From the NCBI GenBank assembly GCA_019637225.1, contig JAHBWC010000041.1, positions 1 through 64,000 of the forward strand: 64,000 bases of DNA, written 5' to 3'. The position numbers and the translations under genes are program-made. Of this stretch, positions 7,337-15,882 are shown one piece after another (the stretch's first letter is position 1; each line of letters begins with the position of its first letter). The notes below the pieces were generated by a model. That model had not been told where the DNA came from. It saw only the letters and a list, made by a program, of their open reading frames with translations, and did not search any database. This DNA comes from Labilithrix sp. GTDB taxonomy: Bacteria; Myxococcota_A; Polyangia; Polyangiales; Polyangiaceae.

Positions 7337-8958
7337 CGCAGACCCTCCAGCATGATTCCGTAGTACGAGCGGCTCGCGGTGGTGTCGGGCGCGAGCGCGT
7401 CGAGCACCGTCGCGCCGACGCCCCCGCGCGTGTCGAGCGCGACGAGCGAGCGTCCCCCGTCGGCGCGCGCGACGTCGAAGACGGCGTCGATCGGCCGATC
7501 GAGCGGGAGCGGTATCGGGTGAAGGTTCTCGAGCGTCACCTCGGCGAGCTGCGAGCTCCCGCGCTGGAACGCCCAGAGGCGCTGGCCGTCCGGCGCGACG
7601 TGGAGCGTCGGCTGCGCGAGCGTGGTGAGCGGCGCGGCCGTCCGGCTCGCGAGGTTGAGGACGAAGAAGCCCGACCCCTGCCCCTCGAGCACCTTGAGCT
7701 CCGGCCGCGGCGGCGGGACGTCGCGCACGCGCTCGATCGAGCTCGCGAGCGAGACGACCTCGACGGTGCGGTAGTTCTTGTCGAGCGTCTTGCCGAGCGA
7801 CCAGAACGCGACGCCGCGCGAGCCGCCCGACCCGTAGAGCAGCGCCGTGTCCGCACCCGCGGCGCCGCCGACGACGTCCGTGATGAGCGACATGCGCGAG
7901 TACGGCTCCGAGAGGGGCACGTCGATCGTGATGCTCGTCGTGGGATCGACCAGCGCCGCCTTGCGCGCGGACGGTACGACCGCCGCGAGGCGGAGGCCCG
8001 CGTCCGTACGGACGAAGCGAATGTCGCCCGGGATCCCGCCCACGTCGGTCTGGTTCGGCTCCGGGAAGAAGTCGTTCAGCACCGTGTCCGGCTCCTCCGC
8101 GACCTGCGAGGGCGGCGCCGCCACGAGCGTGAACATGAAGACGCTCGTGTCGTTCTCCGCGCGGACGCCGATGCGGGCGTCGTCGTTCCGCGCCGGATCG
8201 CCGTCGTCGACGACGATCGCCGCGGGCTTCACCGCCGCCGCGCTCGTGCCGCTCGTCAGGCGCATCGTGATCTCGGGACGCCGCGGCGTCGCGCGGATGT
8301 TGTCGAGGTCGAGCAGGTGGACGTCCTGGTCGGTCTCGACGACGAGGAGACGCCGCTGCCCGCCAGGGAGCGAGAGCGGGTCGGTGAAGGTCACGCGCTG
8401 CGGGCGCCCGCCGAAGGAGCGGAGCGTACGCGGCGTCACGGCCTGGTCGGTCTCCGCGTCGAGATCGACGATGACGATCTCGTTCGGGTTCTCGACGAAC
8501 GCCGCCTGCGCCACGCCCGTCGCGGGCGCCGCGAAGAGCGCGACGTAGCGCCCGCGCGGGTCGATCGAGAAGCCGGAGTGCGGCGACTCGAGCCCGAAGC
8601 GGCGCGCGGTGCCGTCCTCGATGACCGTCAGGCTCGGCCGCTCGTTCTTGTCCTTGCGGCGCGGGACGTCCCCGGCCGCGAGGACGAACAGGCGGCGCTG
8701 GTCGGGCGAGGCCTCGGCGCGGACCGCCGCCTTGCCGACGCCGACGAAGCTCCGGTCGAGCTCCTGCCCGGCCTTCGGCGTGAGCAGCGCGACCCGGTTC
8801 GCCGCGCGATCGAGGAGCGCGACGCGGTCGACGAGCGCGAAGGCTTGCGCCTGGCTCTCGACGGGCGCGTCGTAGACGTCGGGGCGGTCGCCGCACGCGG
8901 CTCCCGCCAGGGCGAAGGCGAGCGCGAGGGACGTGACGCAGACTCTCGAAGACCTCAT
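7333..8958 (-). CDS. Beta-propeller-like lipoprotein (second gene of operon)
   Basis: 541 aa with a lipoprotein signal peptide (FALAGAACGD). The body consists of repeated segments of the form 'value, position, LLD/IVDLD', for example VALLDRAANRVALLTP, RLFVLAAGD, RGRYVALFAAP, EIVIVDLD, LLVVETDQDVHLLDLD and SLVALDTRGG. This is characteristic of WD40/YVTN-type propeller blades. No catalytic motif is visible. It starts inside the end of the preceding propeller gene (ATGA, 8955-8958) and overlaps the barrel gene downstream, so the three are probably made together. A role in surface binding or scaffolding is inferred. Confidence 0.7.
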   Translation of the reverse strand: MRSSRVCVTSLALAFALAGAACGDRPDVYDAPVESQAQAFALVDRVALLDRAANRVALLTPKAGQELDRSFVGVGKAAVRAEASPDQRRLFVLAAGDVPRRKDKNERPSLTVIEDGTARRFGLESPHSGFSIDPRGRYVALFAAPATGVAQAAFVENPNEIVIVDLDAETDQAVTPRTLRSFGGRPQRVTFTDPLSLPGGQRRLLVVETDQDVHLLDLDNIRATPRRPEITMRLTSGTSAAAVKPAAIVVDDGDPARNDDARIGVRAENDTSVFMFTLVAAPPSQVAEEPDTVLNDFFPEPNQTDVGGIPGDIRFVRTDAGLRLAAVVPSARKAALVDPTTSITIDVPLSEPYSRMSLITDVVGGAAGADTALLYGSGGSRGVAFWSLGKTLDKNYRTVEVVSLASSIERVRDVPPPRPELKVLEGQGSGFFVLNLASRTAAPLTTLAQPTLHVAPDGQRLWAFQRGSSQLAEVTLENLHPIPLPLDRPIDAVFDVARADGGRSLVALDTRGGVGATVLDALAPDTTASRSYYGIMLEGLR

Positions 8959-10505
8959 GGCTTGCTCCCGTCGACGACGCGGGAAGAGAGCTCGAATCCG
9001 GTGAGCGTCCGCGCGACGCCGCTCTCGAGATCGATGAAGGTGAGGCGGCCCTCGGGGTGCTGCTGGGCCACGAACACGCGCTTGGCGTTGGGCACCGCGC
9101 CGACGGCGATCGGCGGGCTGGCGAGCGCGTAGCGCTCGACCATGAGCTGGGGCATCCGGGCCAGGTAGGCGCCGAACACCTTGGTCGTGTCGTCGCGCTC
9201 GGCGACGATGGCGCGATCGTTGGTCGTGGCCACCGCCGTCGGCGACGCCTGGGTCGCGACGATCTTCGCCGGGAGCGTCTGACCGATCGGCACGACGCTG
9301 AAGGCCCCCGGCGAGCCGCCCGCGCCGCCCGTCTTGTCATGGAGGACGATCGCGTGCTCGGCGTCGGGCGTCGAGAAGATCCCGAGGACCGGCGAGTACA
9401 GGCGCACGGTGCGGAGCGCCGATCCCGAGCCGAGGTCGAGGATCGAGAAGCGCTCGACCGCGAGCGCGTTCGTGTAGAGCAGGGCCTTCGTTCCGCCGGG
9501 CGAGATCGCGACCGAGCCGATGGTCTCGCCGGCGACGGTCACGGACGTCACGTTGGTCGGGTTCGCGATCGGAAGGACGGCGACCTCGGCGGTCTCGCGG
9601 ACGACCGCGACGGCGCGATCGCCGGTGTCGGCGAGATCGAGGTCGGTGACCGGCCCCGTGAGCGTGACGTCGGAGCGCACGTCCGTGTCGAGGGCGACGA
9701 CGGTGATCGCGTTCGCGCCGTCACGGCGGACGAACGCGCGCTGACCGTCCTTCGTGACGAAGACGTCGCGCGTGCCCGGATCCTCGTTCGGCGTGTTCGA
9801 GATGGCGACATTCTTCGTGACCTTGGGCGGGCCCGACAGGTCGAGGATCGCGACGCCGTCTTGCGTCACCGCGTGCGCGCGCGCCTGGCCCTCGGCGAAG
9901 CCCACCGCCACCGGGCGGTAGCCCACGGCGAGGATCGTCGAGGTGCCGGCGTTGAGGTCGATCACCGTCAGGTCCTGGAAGCCCTCCGTCCGCGGAGCGC
10001 CCGCGACCTTGCGCGCGTCGGCCCAGGCGATCGCGAAGCGGCCGTCGGCGGAGAAGACCATCGTGTTGGCCTGCTTCGCCGTCTTGAAGGTCGCGGTCGT
10101 GATCCCCTGCGGCGTCGCCTTGAGGAGCGTCGCGTCCTCGGAGAGCACGTTGAGCACGAGCGTCGTGTCGACCTCTCGGTTCGGCACGCTCGCGAGGTAC
10201 GTCGGTCCGTTCCCCGCCTCGACGGTGCGGACCTGGAGCGTCGCCGCGTCGACGAGCGCGACGCGCCCGCTCTTCGGGTTCGCGATCCAGACGACGTTGC
10301 CCGTGGCGACCGGCGCCTCGTAGTCGGACTCGATCTCGCGCTCCGGCGGCGGACCGTCCTGATCGGCGCCCGGCGCTCCGCTCGGATCGCGCGACGCGTC
10401 GTCGGACGCGCCGCGCTCGAAGCTCGAGGCGAGATCGGACCCGCACGCAGTGACAAGGAACACGAGACACGGCAGGAGCACGCTGCTCCGCAGGAATCGT
10501 CTCAT
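8955..10505 (-). CDS. YVTN-type beta-propeller lipoprotein (first gene of operon)
   Basis: 516 aa from the ATG at 10505. This start places a good lipoprotein signal directly at the N-terminus (MRRFLRSSVLLPCLVFLVTACGSD); the upstream in-frame ATG at 10562 would bury it. After an Asp/Glu/Pro linker come YVTN-like blades: VVWIANPKSGRVALVDAAT, TMVFSADGRFAIAW, LTVIDLNAGTST, GVAILDLSG, RDVFVTKDGQRAFV, RVFVAQQHPEGRLTFIDLE. Such propellers usually bind proteins or polysaccharides at the cell surface. It opens the 6419-10505 operon; a TATAAT lies ~88 bp upstream. Confidence 0.75.
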   Translation of the reverse strand: MRRFLRSSVLLPCLVFLVTACGSDLASSFERGASDDASRDPSGAPGADQDGPPPEREIESDYEAPVATGNVVWIANPKSGRVALVDAATLQVRTVEAGNGPTYLASVPNREVDTTLVLNVLSEDATLLKATPQGITTATFKTAKQANTMVFSADGRFAIAWADARKVAGAPRTEGFQDLTVIDLNAGTSTILAVGYRPVAVGFAEGQARAHAVTQDGVAILDLSGPPKVTKNVAISNTPNEDPGTRDVFVTKDGQRAFVRRDGANAITVVALDTDVRSDVTLTGPVTDLDLADTGDRAVAVVRETAEVAVLPIANPTNVTSVTVAGETIGSVAISPGGTKALLYTNALAVERFSILDLGSGSALRTVRLYSPVLGIFSTPDAEHAIVLHDKTGGAGGSPGAFSVVPIGQTLPAKIVATQASPTAVATTNDRAIVAERDDTTKVFGAYLARMPQLMVERYALASPPIAVGAVPNAKRVFVAQQHPEGRLTFIDLESGVARTLTGFELSSRVVDGSKP

Positions 10506-10592
10506 CCAGGACCTCCGCGCCACGGATGAGCAACGCGCATGCCACAGGCCGCTGCGCTCCAAATTCGGGGCAAATCAGGGATTTTTACATGC

Positions 10593-10598
10593 ATTATA
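10593..10598 (-). promoter_or_regulatory. Candidate -10 element for the propeller-barrel operon
   Basis: The minus strand reads TATAAT exactly within a local AT-rich stretch (10570-10605), rare in this GC-rich sequence. It would give a leader of ~80 nt before the ATG at 10505. No -35 at 16-18 bp is convincing; a TGACAC lies ~20 bp upstream. Confidence 0.4.
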
Positions 10599-10627
10599 CA
10601 CATGCGCCCCTGGCATGCGTGTCAGTG

Positions 10628-10650
10628 CTCGGGCGCCGCCGGCGCCCGAG
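10628..10650 (-). terminator. Perfect 10-bp hairpin after the PrsW-like gene
   Basis: CTCGGGCGCC (10628-10637), loop GCC, GGCGCCCGAG (10641-10650). It lies 10 bp downstream of the minus-strand stop at 10661 and upstream of the propeller-operon promoter. No T run follows. It probably ends prsW-like transcription. Confidence 0.6.
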
Positions 10651-10660
10651 GATCGCGAGA

Positions 10661-11677
10661 TCAGCTGCCGATCCAGACGCCGCGCTGGTTTGCGATCGTG
10701 ATGTCGCGACGGAGCTCCGCTTCCTTGCGGTCGAGGTCGGGGCCGTGCTCGCCGCGGCGGCGGCGGCTCTTCACGAACGCGAGCTCCACGAGCTGCAGCT
10801 GCTTTTTCCGCCGGACGCTGAACGCCGACCAGCCCTTCGAGAAGAGGACGCCCCAGTTCTTGAAGCCGAGCGAGAAGTAGCTCGAGACGAGCTGGAGCTC
10901 GCGCGGGTGGAGCAGGTTGCCGACCTCGCCGAAGAGCTCACGCACCACGATGCTCCGATCGCGCACGACGAGCAGCGCGAGGAGCACGAAGAACAGGATG
11001 TCGATCAGCCACGAGATGAGCAGCATCAGCACGAGCCCGCCCTCGCCGAAGACCGTCGGGAGGAAGTTGTGCATGGCGTGCATCGCCATCGCGCAGCCGA
11101 AGCCGACGACGGGGGCGCCGATCTTGACGAACCAGCTCTTCGCCTCGGAGGCGATGCCGAAGCCGAGGCCCGTGCAGGCCGTGAAGGTGCAGTGCGACAG
11201 TCCGAGCAGCACCGTGCGGAGGAAGAGCAGGACGACGAAGCCGCCGAGACCGCTCGTCGCGAACTGGTTGGCGACGTAGAGGATGTCCTCGGTGAGCGTG
11301 AAGCCGAGACCGACGACGCCACCGTAGATGGCGCCGTCGAGCGGCCCGTCGAGCTCGCGGAGCCCGAGGGCGCTGATGAGCGCGATCAGCGCCACGCCGA
11401 TGCCCTTGAACGTCTCCTCGAAGACCGGCGCGAACACGGTCGCGCCGATGACGTCCATGTCCCTCGGCGACGCGTCGATGAGCGCGGTGGTGACCGACTG
11501 GGCGATGCTCGAGCTGATGCCGCCGCCGAGCGTCGCGAAGAGCGCCCCCCAGACGAACGCCGCGATGATGAGCCACCACGGCTCGGGCTCGAACCGGTCG
11601 ACCCAGCGGATGAAGACGAGGTACGTGAGCACGAGCGGCGTGACGCAGATCAAGCCGAGGATGAGGCCCACGAGCAT
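10661..11677 (-). CDS. PrsW-family intramembrane metalloprotease-like protein
   Basis: 338 aa with about eight hydrophobic segments in the first 240 residues. The family's signatures are visible: a Glu pair in APVFEETFKGIG, GLGFTLTEDILYV, and a His pair in a later helix (AMHAMHNFLPTVF). These make up the expected metal site of PrsW/CPBP-like membrane proteases. PrsW cleaves an anti-sigma factor in Bacillus; the substrate here is unknown. A basic cytoplasmic tail of ~90 residues (SVRRKKQLQL, KSRRRRGEHG) follows the membrane part and is longer than usual. It is divergent from the gamma-glutamyltransferase gene. Confidence 0.8.
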   Translation of the reverse strand: MLVGLILGLICVTPLVLTYLVFIRWVDRFEPEPWWLIIAAFVWGALFATLGGGISSSIAQSVTTALIDASPRDMDVIGATVFAPVFEETFKGIGVALIALISALGLRELDGPLDGAIYGGVVGLGFTLTEDILYVANQFATSGLGGFVVLLFLRTVLLGLSHCTFTACTGLGFGIASEAKSWFVKIGAPVVGFGCAMAMHAMHNFLPTVFGEGGLVLMLLISWLIDILFFVLLALLVVRDRSIVVRELFGEVGNLLHPRELQLVSSYFSLGFKNWGVLFSKGWSAFSVRRKKQLQLVELAFVKSRRRRGEHGPDLDRKEAELRRDITIANQRGVWIGS

Positions 11678-11785
11678 CGCTCGCTCAGGCTAGCAGACTC
11701 CTCCGCACGTGGCTCCGCGGGGCGGCCGCGCCGGAGCTCCGTCGCCGGTCGCGCGCCGGGCTCGGGTCGGTGTAGGGTGCCGACC

Positions 11786-13381
11786 GTGAGCCGAGGAGCC
11801 GTACGCGAGAGCAGCCGTCCGCCCGGGAGCACGGGCGTCGTCGCCGCCGGAGATCCCCAGACCGCAGAGGCCGGGGCCGACCTCCTCCGTGAGGGCGGCA
11901 ACGCGATCGACGCCGCCGTGGCGGCCGCCTTCGCGGCCTTCGTCTGTGAGCTGCCGCTCTGCTCGCCGCTCGGCGGCGGCGTCTGCGTCGTCGAGCGCGG
12001 CGGAGACGCGCCCGTCGCGTTCGATCTGTTCGCCCGGACGCCCGGCCTCGGCCTCCGGCCAGGGACGGCGGCGCGCGACTTCGCCGCGGTGACCGTCGAC
12101 TTCGGCGCGGCCACGCAGGTGTTCCACGTCGGCCGCGCCAGCGTGGCCGTGCCGCTCGCGCTGACGGGCCTCCTCGAGCTCCACCGCCGGTGGGGAGCGC
12201 GGCCGCTCGCGAGCGTGCTCGCTCCCGCGATCGCGCTCGGGCGAGGCGGCTACACGCTCGGCCCAGGCGTCGCCTTCGTGTTCGACATCCTCCGGCCGAT
12301 CGTGGAGCGCACCGACGCGTGCCGGCGCCTCTTCGTCGACGAAGCGGGCGCGATCGCCACGGCGGGCGCCCGGCTCGCGAACCCCGACCTCGCCTCGACG
12401 CTCGAGGCGCTCGCGCGGCGCCCGGAGGCCGTCGTCCGGGAGATCTACGACGCGCTGGCGCGCGAGATGGGCCCGGACCAGGGCGGCCTCATCACGCCGG
12501 ACGACGTCGCCGCGGCGGCGATCGCGGAGCACGCGCCCGTCGTCGTCGATCACGGCGGCTGGCGGCTCGCGACGATGCCGTCGCCGTCGACGGGCGGCGT
12601 CCTGGTCGCGCTCGGCCTTCGCCTGCTCGAGGGCGCGGGGCGCGCGCCGCGGCTCTCACGCGAGCACATGCTCTTCGTCGCGAAGGCGCAGGAGGCCATG
12701 CTCGCGGAGCGCGACGAGACGTTCGCGGAGCGCTGCGCCGATCCGGCGCTCGTGGCGGCGCTGCTCGACGACGAGCGCCTCGCGATCGCGCGGGCGCACG
12801 CGCGGAATAACCTCCTCGGCTCGACGACGCAGATCAGCGCGATCGACCGGGACGGCACGGCCGTCTCGCTCACCCTCACCAACGGCGAGGGCTCGGGGCA
12901 CGTCCTGCCGGGCACGGGGATGATCACGAACAACCTCCTCGGCGAGGAGGACCTCCACCCGCGCGGCTTCCACCGCGATCCTCCGGGGACGCCGATCGCG
13001 ACGATGATGGCGCCGACGCTGCTGTCGCGCGGCGGCGATCGCATCGCGCTCGGGAGCGGCGGCTCGAACCGCCTCCGCACGGCGATCCTGCAGGTGCTCG
13101 TCGGCCTCGTCGAGCATCGCGTCTCGGCCGCCGACGCCGTGCACGCGCCCCGCCTCCACCTCGAGATCGACGCCGCGACGAAGAAGCCGCGGATCGCGTT
13201 CGAGGCCGCCGGGCTCGCCGACGACGTCGTCCGGGCCCTCGAGAGCCGCTACCCGCCGTCGCCCGCCGTCTTCGCCGCGCCGAACCTCTATTTCGGAGGC
13301 GTCCACCTCGCGATGCGGGTCGCGGGCGAGCTCGACGGCATCGGCGACGCCCGCCGCGGCGGCGCGCGCGTCGTCGTCTGA
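11786..13381 (+). CDS. Gamma-glutamyltransferase family protein
   Basis: 531 aa from the GTG at 11786; longer in-frame extensions upstream are GC-rich noise with no family features. Ntn-hydrolase features: an N-terminal GDPQTAEAGADLLREGGNAIDAAVAA, the self-processing site GSTTQISAIDRDGTAVSLT with T347 as the presumed nucleophile, then NGEGSGHVLPGTGM and ALGSGGSNRLRTAILQVL. The family hydrolyses or transfers gamma-glutamyl groups (glutathione and related). No signal peptide is seen, unlike the periplasmic enzyme of E. coli, so a cytoplasmic location is inferred. The His usual after the TT of the processing motif is Gln here. Confidence 0.85.
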   Translation: MSRGAVRESSRPPGSTGVVAAGDPQTAEAGADLLREGGNAIDAAVAAAFAAFVCELPLCSPLGGGVCVVERGGDAPVAFDLFARTPGLGLRPGTAARDFAAVTVDFGAATQVFHVGRASVAVPLALTGLLELHRRWGARPLASVLAPAIALGRGGYTLGPGVAFVFDILRPIVERTDACRRLFVDEAGAIATAGARLANPDLASTLEALARRPEAVVREIYDALAREMGPDQGGLITPDDVAAAAIAEHAPVVVDHGGWRLATMPSPSTGGVLVALGLRLLEGAGRAPRLSREHMLFVAKAQEAMLAERDETFAERCADPALVAALLDDERLAIARAHARNNLLGSTTQISAIDRDGTAVSLTLTNGEGSGHVLPGTGMITNNLLGEEDLHPRGFHRDPPGTPIATMMAPTLLSRGGDRIALGSGGSNRLRTAILQVLVGLVEHRVSAADAVHAPRLHLEIDAATKKPRIAFEAAGLADDVVRALESRYPPSPAVFAAPNLYFGGVHLAMRVAGELDGIGDARRGGARVVV

Positions 13382-13485
13382 GATCCGCGCGCTCGCTCAC
13401 GTCGGACGCCCACGCAACGCCGGACGGGGGAGATCGCCGCGGCAGGGCGGGCGCGTTCGCTGATCGCTGCTACATTTCGCGCCGC

Positions 13486-15855
13486 ATGAACGCCTGGTGT
13501 CGGTCCGCGACGGTCGTGCTGCTCGGGTCGATCGCGGCCTGCTCGTCGTCCGGGGACGGCGCGCCCGCCGCGGAGGCCGACGCCGGCGAGCCCGCGTGCG
13601 CCGAGGGGACGCCGGGCTGCGTCGGCTGGATCTCGTGCCCGCCCGAGTTCGAGGCCGATCCGTCGGGATCGGGCTGCCGCGCGATCGTGCCCGCCGAGGC
13701 GTGCGCCGCCGGGACGATGCCGCGCCTCGGGAGCGCCGAGTGCGTTCGCGTCGGGACGACGACGTGCGCGCGTGGGTTCGAGGCCGACCCGTCCGGGTGG
13801 GGCTGCCGCGCGATCGTGCCCGCCAAGGCGTGCGCCGGCGCGACCCGCGACGCGATCGGGGCCGCGAGCTGCGCGCCGGTCGGGAGCTGCGACGCGCCCT
13901 TCCCTCCTCCGGGCGCGCTCGTCGTGAACAAGGCCTTCACCGACGCCGAGCTCGGGCCGAAGAAGTACAAGACGATCCAGGCGGCGATGCTCGCGGCGAA
14001 CGCAGGCGAAGTCGTCGCGATCGAGTCGGGGGAGTACGCCGAGGGCATCGTCGCGCGGAGCAACGTCACCGTCGCCGGCCGCTGCGCCGAGCGGGTCCGC
14101 CTCGTCGGGACGGGCCTCGACGAGCGCGGCGTCCTCGCCGCCGGCGTGAAGAACGCGGTCGTGAAGGGCGTGACGCTCTTCGATCACGACGGCGGAGCCC
14201 GCGCGACGGGCGGCGCCACGCTGACCTTGCAAGACACCGTCGTCGAGTCTCCGCGCTCCGTCGGGCTCGTCGCCTGGCAGCCGAAGAGCGTGATCCGCGC
14301 CGAGCGCGTCGTCGTCCGCAAGGTCAAGCCGGGCGCGGGCGGCGCCTCGGCGACGCCGTCGGTGAACGCGGACGAGGGCGGCACCGTCGAGCTCGTCGAC
14401 TCCGCCGTGACTTCGAGCTGGGAAGCGGGCGTCGTCGCGACCAACGCGAGCACGCCGGCCTCGCCGAGCGTGGTCAAGCTCACGCGGACCGTCATCCGCG
14501 ACACCAACCTCGACGAGCACTCGCAGGCCGGCGCGGCGGTCGTCGTCTCCGGCATCTCGCGTGGCGAGGTCACGGAGAGCGCGATCCTCGACACGCGTCG
14601 CGTCGGCGCGCTCACCGTGTTCGACGAGCCCGAGCTCACGATCGCGCGGTCCGAGATCCGCCGCACCCTCGACGACGCGAACCCCGAGGTGTCGGCGGGC
14701 GTCTACGCGTCGGGCGGCAAGATCGCGCTCGAGGACGTCTCGATCCACGACGCGGTCCAGGGCGGCCTCTTCGCGCGCGACAAGGGCGCGATCTCCGCCA
14801 AGCACTTGGTCATCCGCGGCACGAAGCCGGGCGCCGACGGCCTCTTCGGGGTGGGCGCGTGGGCCGACACCGGCGGACAGCTCGTGCTCGAGGACACGGC
14901 GATCGTCGACAACGCCTACTACGGCGTGACCGCGCTCGACGCGCCGGCGACCGCGACGCTGAAGGACGTCTTCATCCGCGGGACCGCGGCGCAGAAGGTC
15001 GACGGTGGAGGCCTCGGCCGCGGCGTCAACGTCGAGGACGGCGCGACCGTCGACCTCGACGGCGTGTCGATCGTCGACAACGACGGCGAGGGCCTCTTCG
15101 TCCGCGGAGAGACGGCCGGGGGCAAGCGCGCGCGCGCGACCGCGAAGCGCCTCCTCATCGCCGAGGGGCGCACCTTCGACAGCACGGGGGTCTTCCTCGC
15201 GAGCGGCGCCGTCGCCGACCTCGACGGCGCGCTCATCCGCGCCGCGCGCCGCGCCGGCGTCGTCGTCAGCGAGACGGTCGGAGCGAAGGGATCGCTGTCG
15301 GAGGCCAGGCTCGCGCACGTCGTCGTCCGCGACACGAGGCGCGACGGGACCCAGGCCAAGGGGGCGAAGAGCTTCGCGGTCGACGGCGTCGGCATCGGCA
15401 GCGCGGGCAAGCTCACGGTGCGCGCGAGCGCGATCGTCGACAACGTCCAGTTCGGGATCGTCGTCAGCGGCCCGCGAGGCACCCTCGCGATGGAGAACAG
15501 CGTCATCGGCGCCACGAAGATGAACGCCGACGGCTCGTTCGGCCACGGGCTCGTCGCGTTCTCCGACTCGGCGATCCTCGTCCGCGACACCGCGATCGAC
15601 GCGAACAACGTCGGGCTCCTGTTCGACGGAGCGAGCGCCGTCGTCGCCGGCTCGCGCGTCCGCGGCAACAGCGTCGGGATCCACACCCAGCACGGGAGCA
15701 CGCTCGTGACCGGCGTCGAGGCCCCCGAGGCGCCCGAGGAGGGCGTCGTCTTCGTCACGGACGACTCGCTGTTCGTCGACAACGCGAGCCGCGTCGGCGG
15801 CGGCGAGCTCCCGCTGCCGGCGAACCCGTTCGCGACCACGAAGAGCAAGAAGTAG
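13486..15855 (+). CDS. Right-handed beta-helix lipoprotein
   Basis: 789 aa. The lipoprotein signal (LLGSIAACSSS) is followed by a Cys-rich region built from two similar ~36-residue units, each containing FEADPSG-x-GCRAIVPA and spaced Cys. From residue ~150 (KKYKTIQAAMLAANAGEVVAIESGEYAEGI) the protein has the start of a pectate-lyase-like parallel beta-helix. Some 20 short coils follow (VTLFDHDGGARATGGATL, VLEDTAIVDNAYYGVT, ILVRDTAIDANNVGLLFDG). No lyase catalytic residues are evident. It is probably a surface-anchored adhesin or glycan-binding protein. A hairpin follows at 15856. Confidence 0.8.
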   Translation: MNAWCRSATVVLLGSIAACSSSGDGAPAAEADAGEPACAEGTPGCVGWISCPPEFEADPSGSGCRAIVPAEACAAGTMPRLGSAECVRVGTTTCARGFEADPSGWGCRAIVPAKACAGATRDAIGAASCAPVGSCDAPFPPPGALVVNKAFTDAELGPKKYKTIQAAMLAANAGEVVAIESGEYAEGIVARSNVTVAGRCAERVRLVGTGLDERGVLAAGVKNAVVKGVTLFDHDGGARATGGATLTLQDTVVESPRSVGLVAWQPKSVIRAERVVVRKVKPGAGGASATPSVNADEGGTVELVDSAVTSSWEAGVVATNASTPASPSVVKLTRTVIRDTNLDEHSQAGAAVVVSGISRGEVTESAILDTRRVGALTVFDEPELTIARSEIRRTLDDANPEVSAGVYASGGKIALEDVSIHDAVQGGLFARDKGAISAKHLVIRGTKPGADGLFGVGAWADTGGQLVLEDTAIVDNAYYGVTALDAPATATLKDVFIRGTAAQKVDGGGLGRGVNVEDGATVDLDGVSIVDNDGEGLFVRGETAGGKRARATAKRLLIAEGRTFDSTGVFLASGAVADLDGALIRAARRAGVVVSETVGAKGSLSEARLAHVVVRDTRRDGTQAKGAKSFAVDGVGIGSAGKLTVRASAIVDNVQFGIVVSGPRGTLAMENSVIGATKMNADGSFGHGLVAFSDSAILVRDTAIDANNVGLLFDGASAVVAGSRVRGNSVGIHTQHGSTLVTGVEAPEAPEEGVVFVTDDSLFVDNASRVGGGELPLPANPFATTKSKK

Positions 15856-15878
15856 CGGACGCGGCGGGGACGCGTCCG
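15856..15878. terminator. Hairpin between convergent genes
   Basis: CGGACGCG (15856-15863), loop GCGGGGA, CGCGTCCG (15871-15878). It begins at the base after the plus-strand stop and ends 4 bp before the minus-strand stop at 15883. A bidirectional terminator is inferred; no T tract. Confidence 0.55.
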
Positions 15879-15882
15879 GGTA

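Noticed and set aside
10526-11785. Long in-frame extension upstream of the gamma-glutamyltransferase
   Set aside because: It runs antisense through the PrsW-like gene, is Arg/Glu/Asp-rich noise, and the family begins at the GTG at 11786.
13288-15693. 800-codon minus-strand frame
   Set aside because: Antisense shadow of the beta-helix gene; composition is Arg/Asp/Ala-rich with no motif. The same holds for other long antisense frames in this GC-rich DNA (e.g. 62125-63963, 36259-38043).
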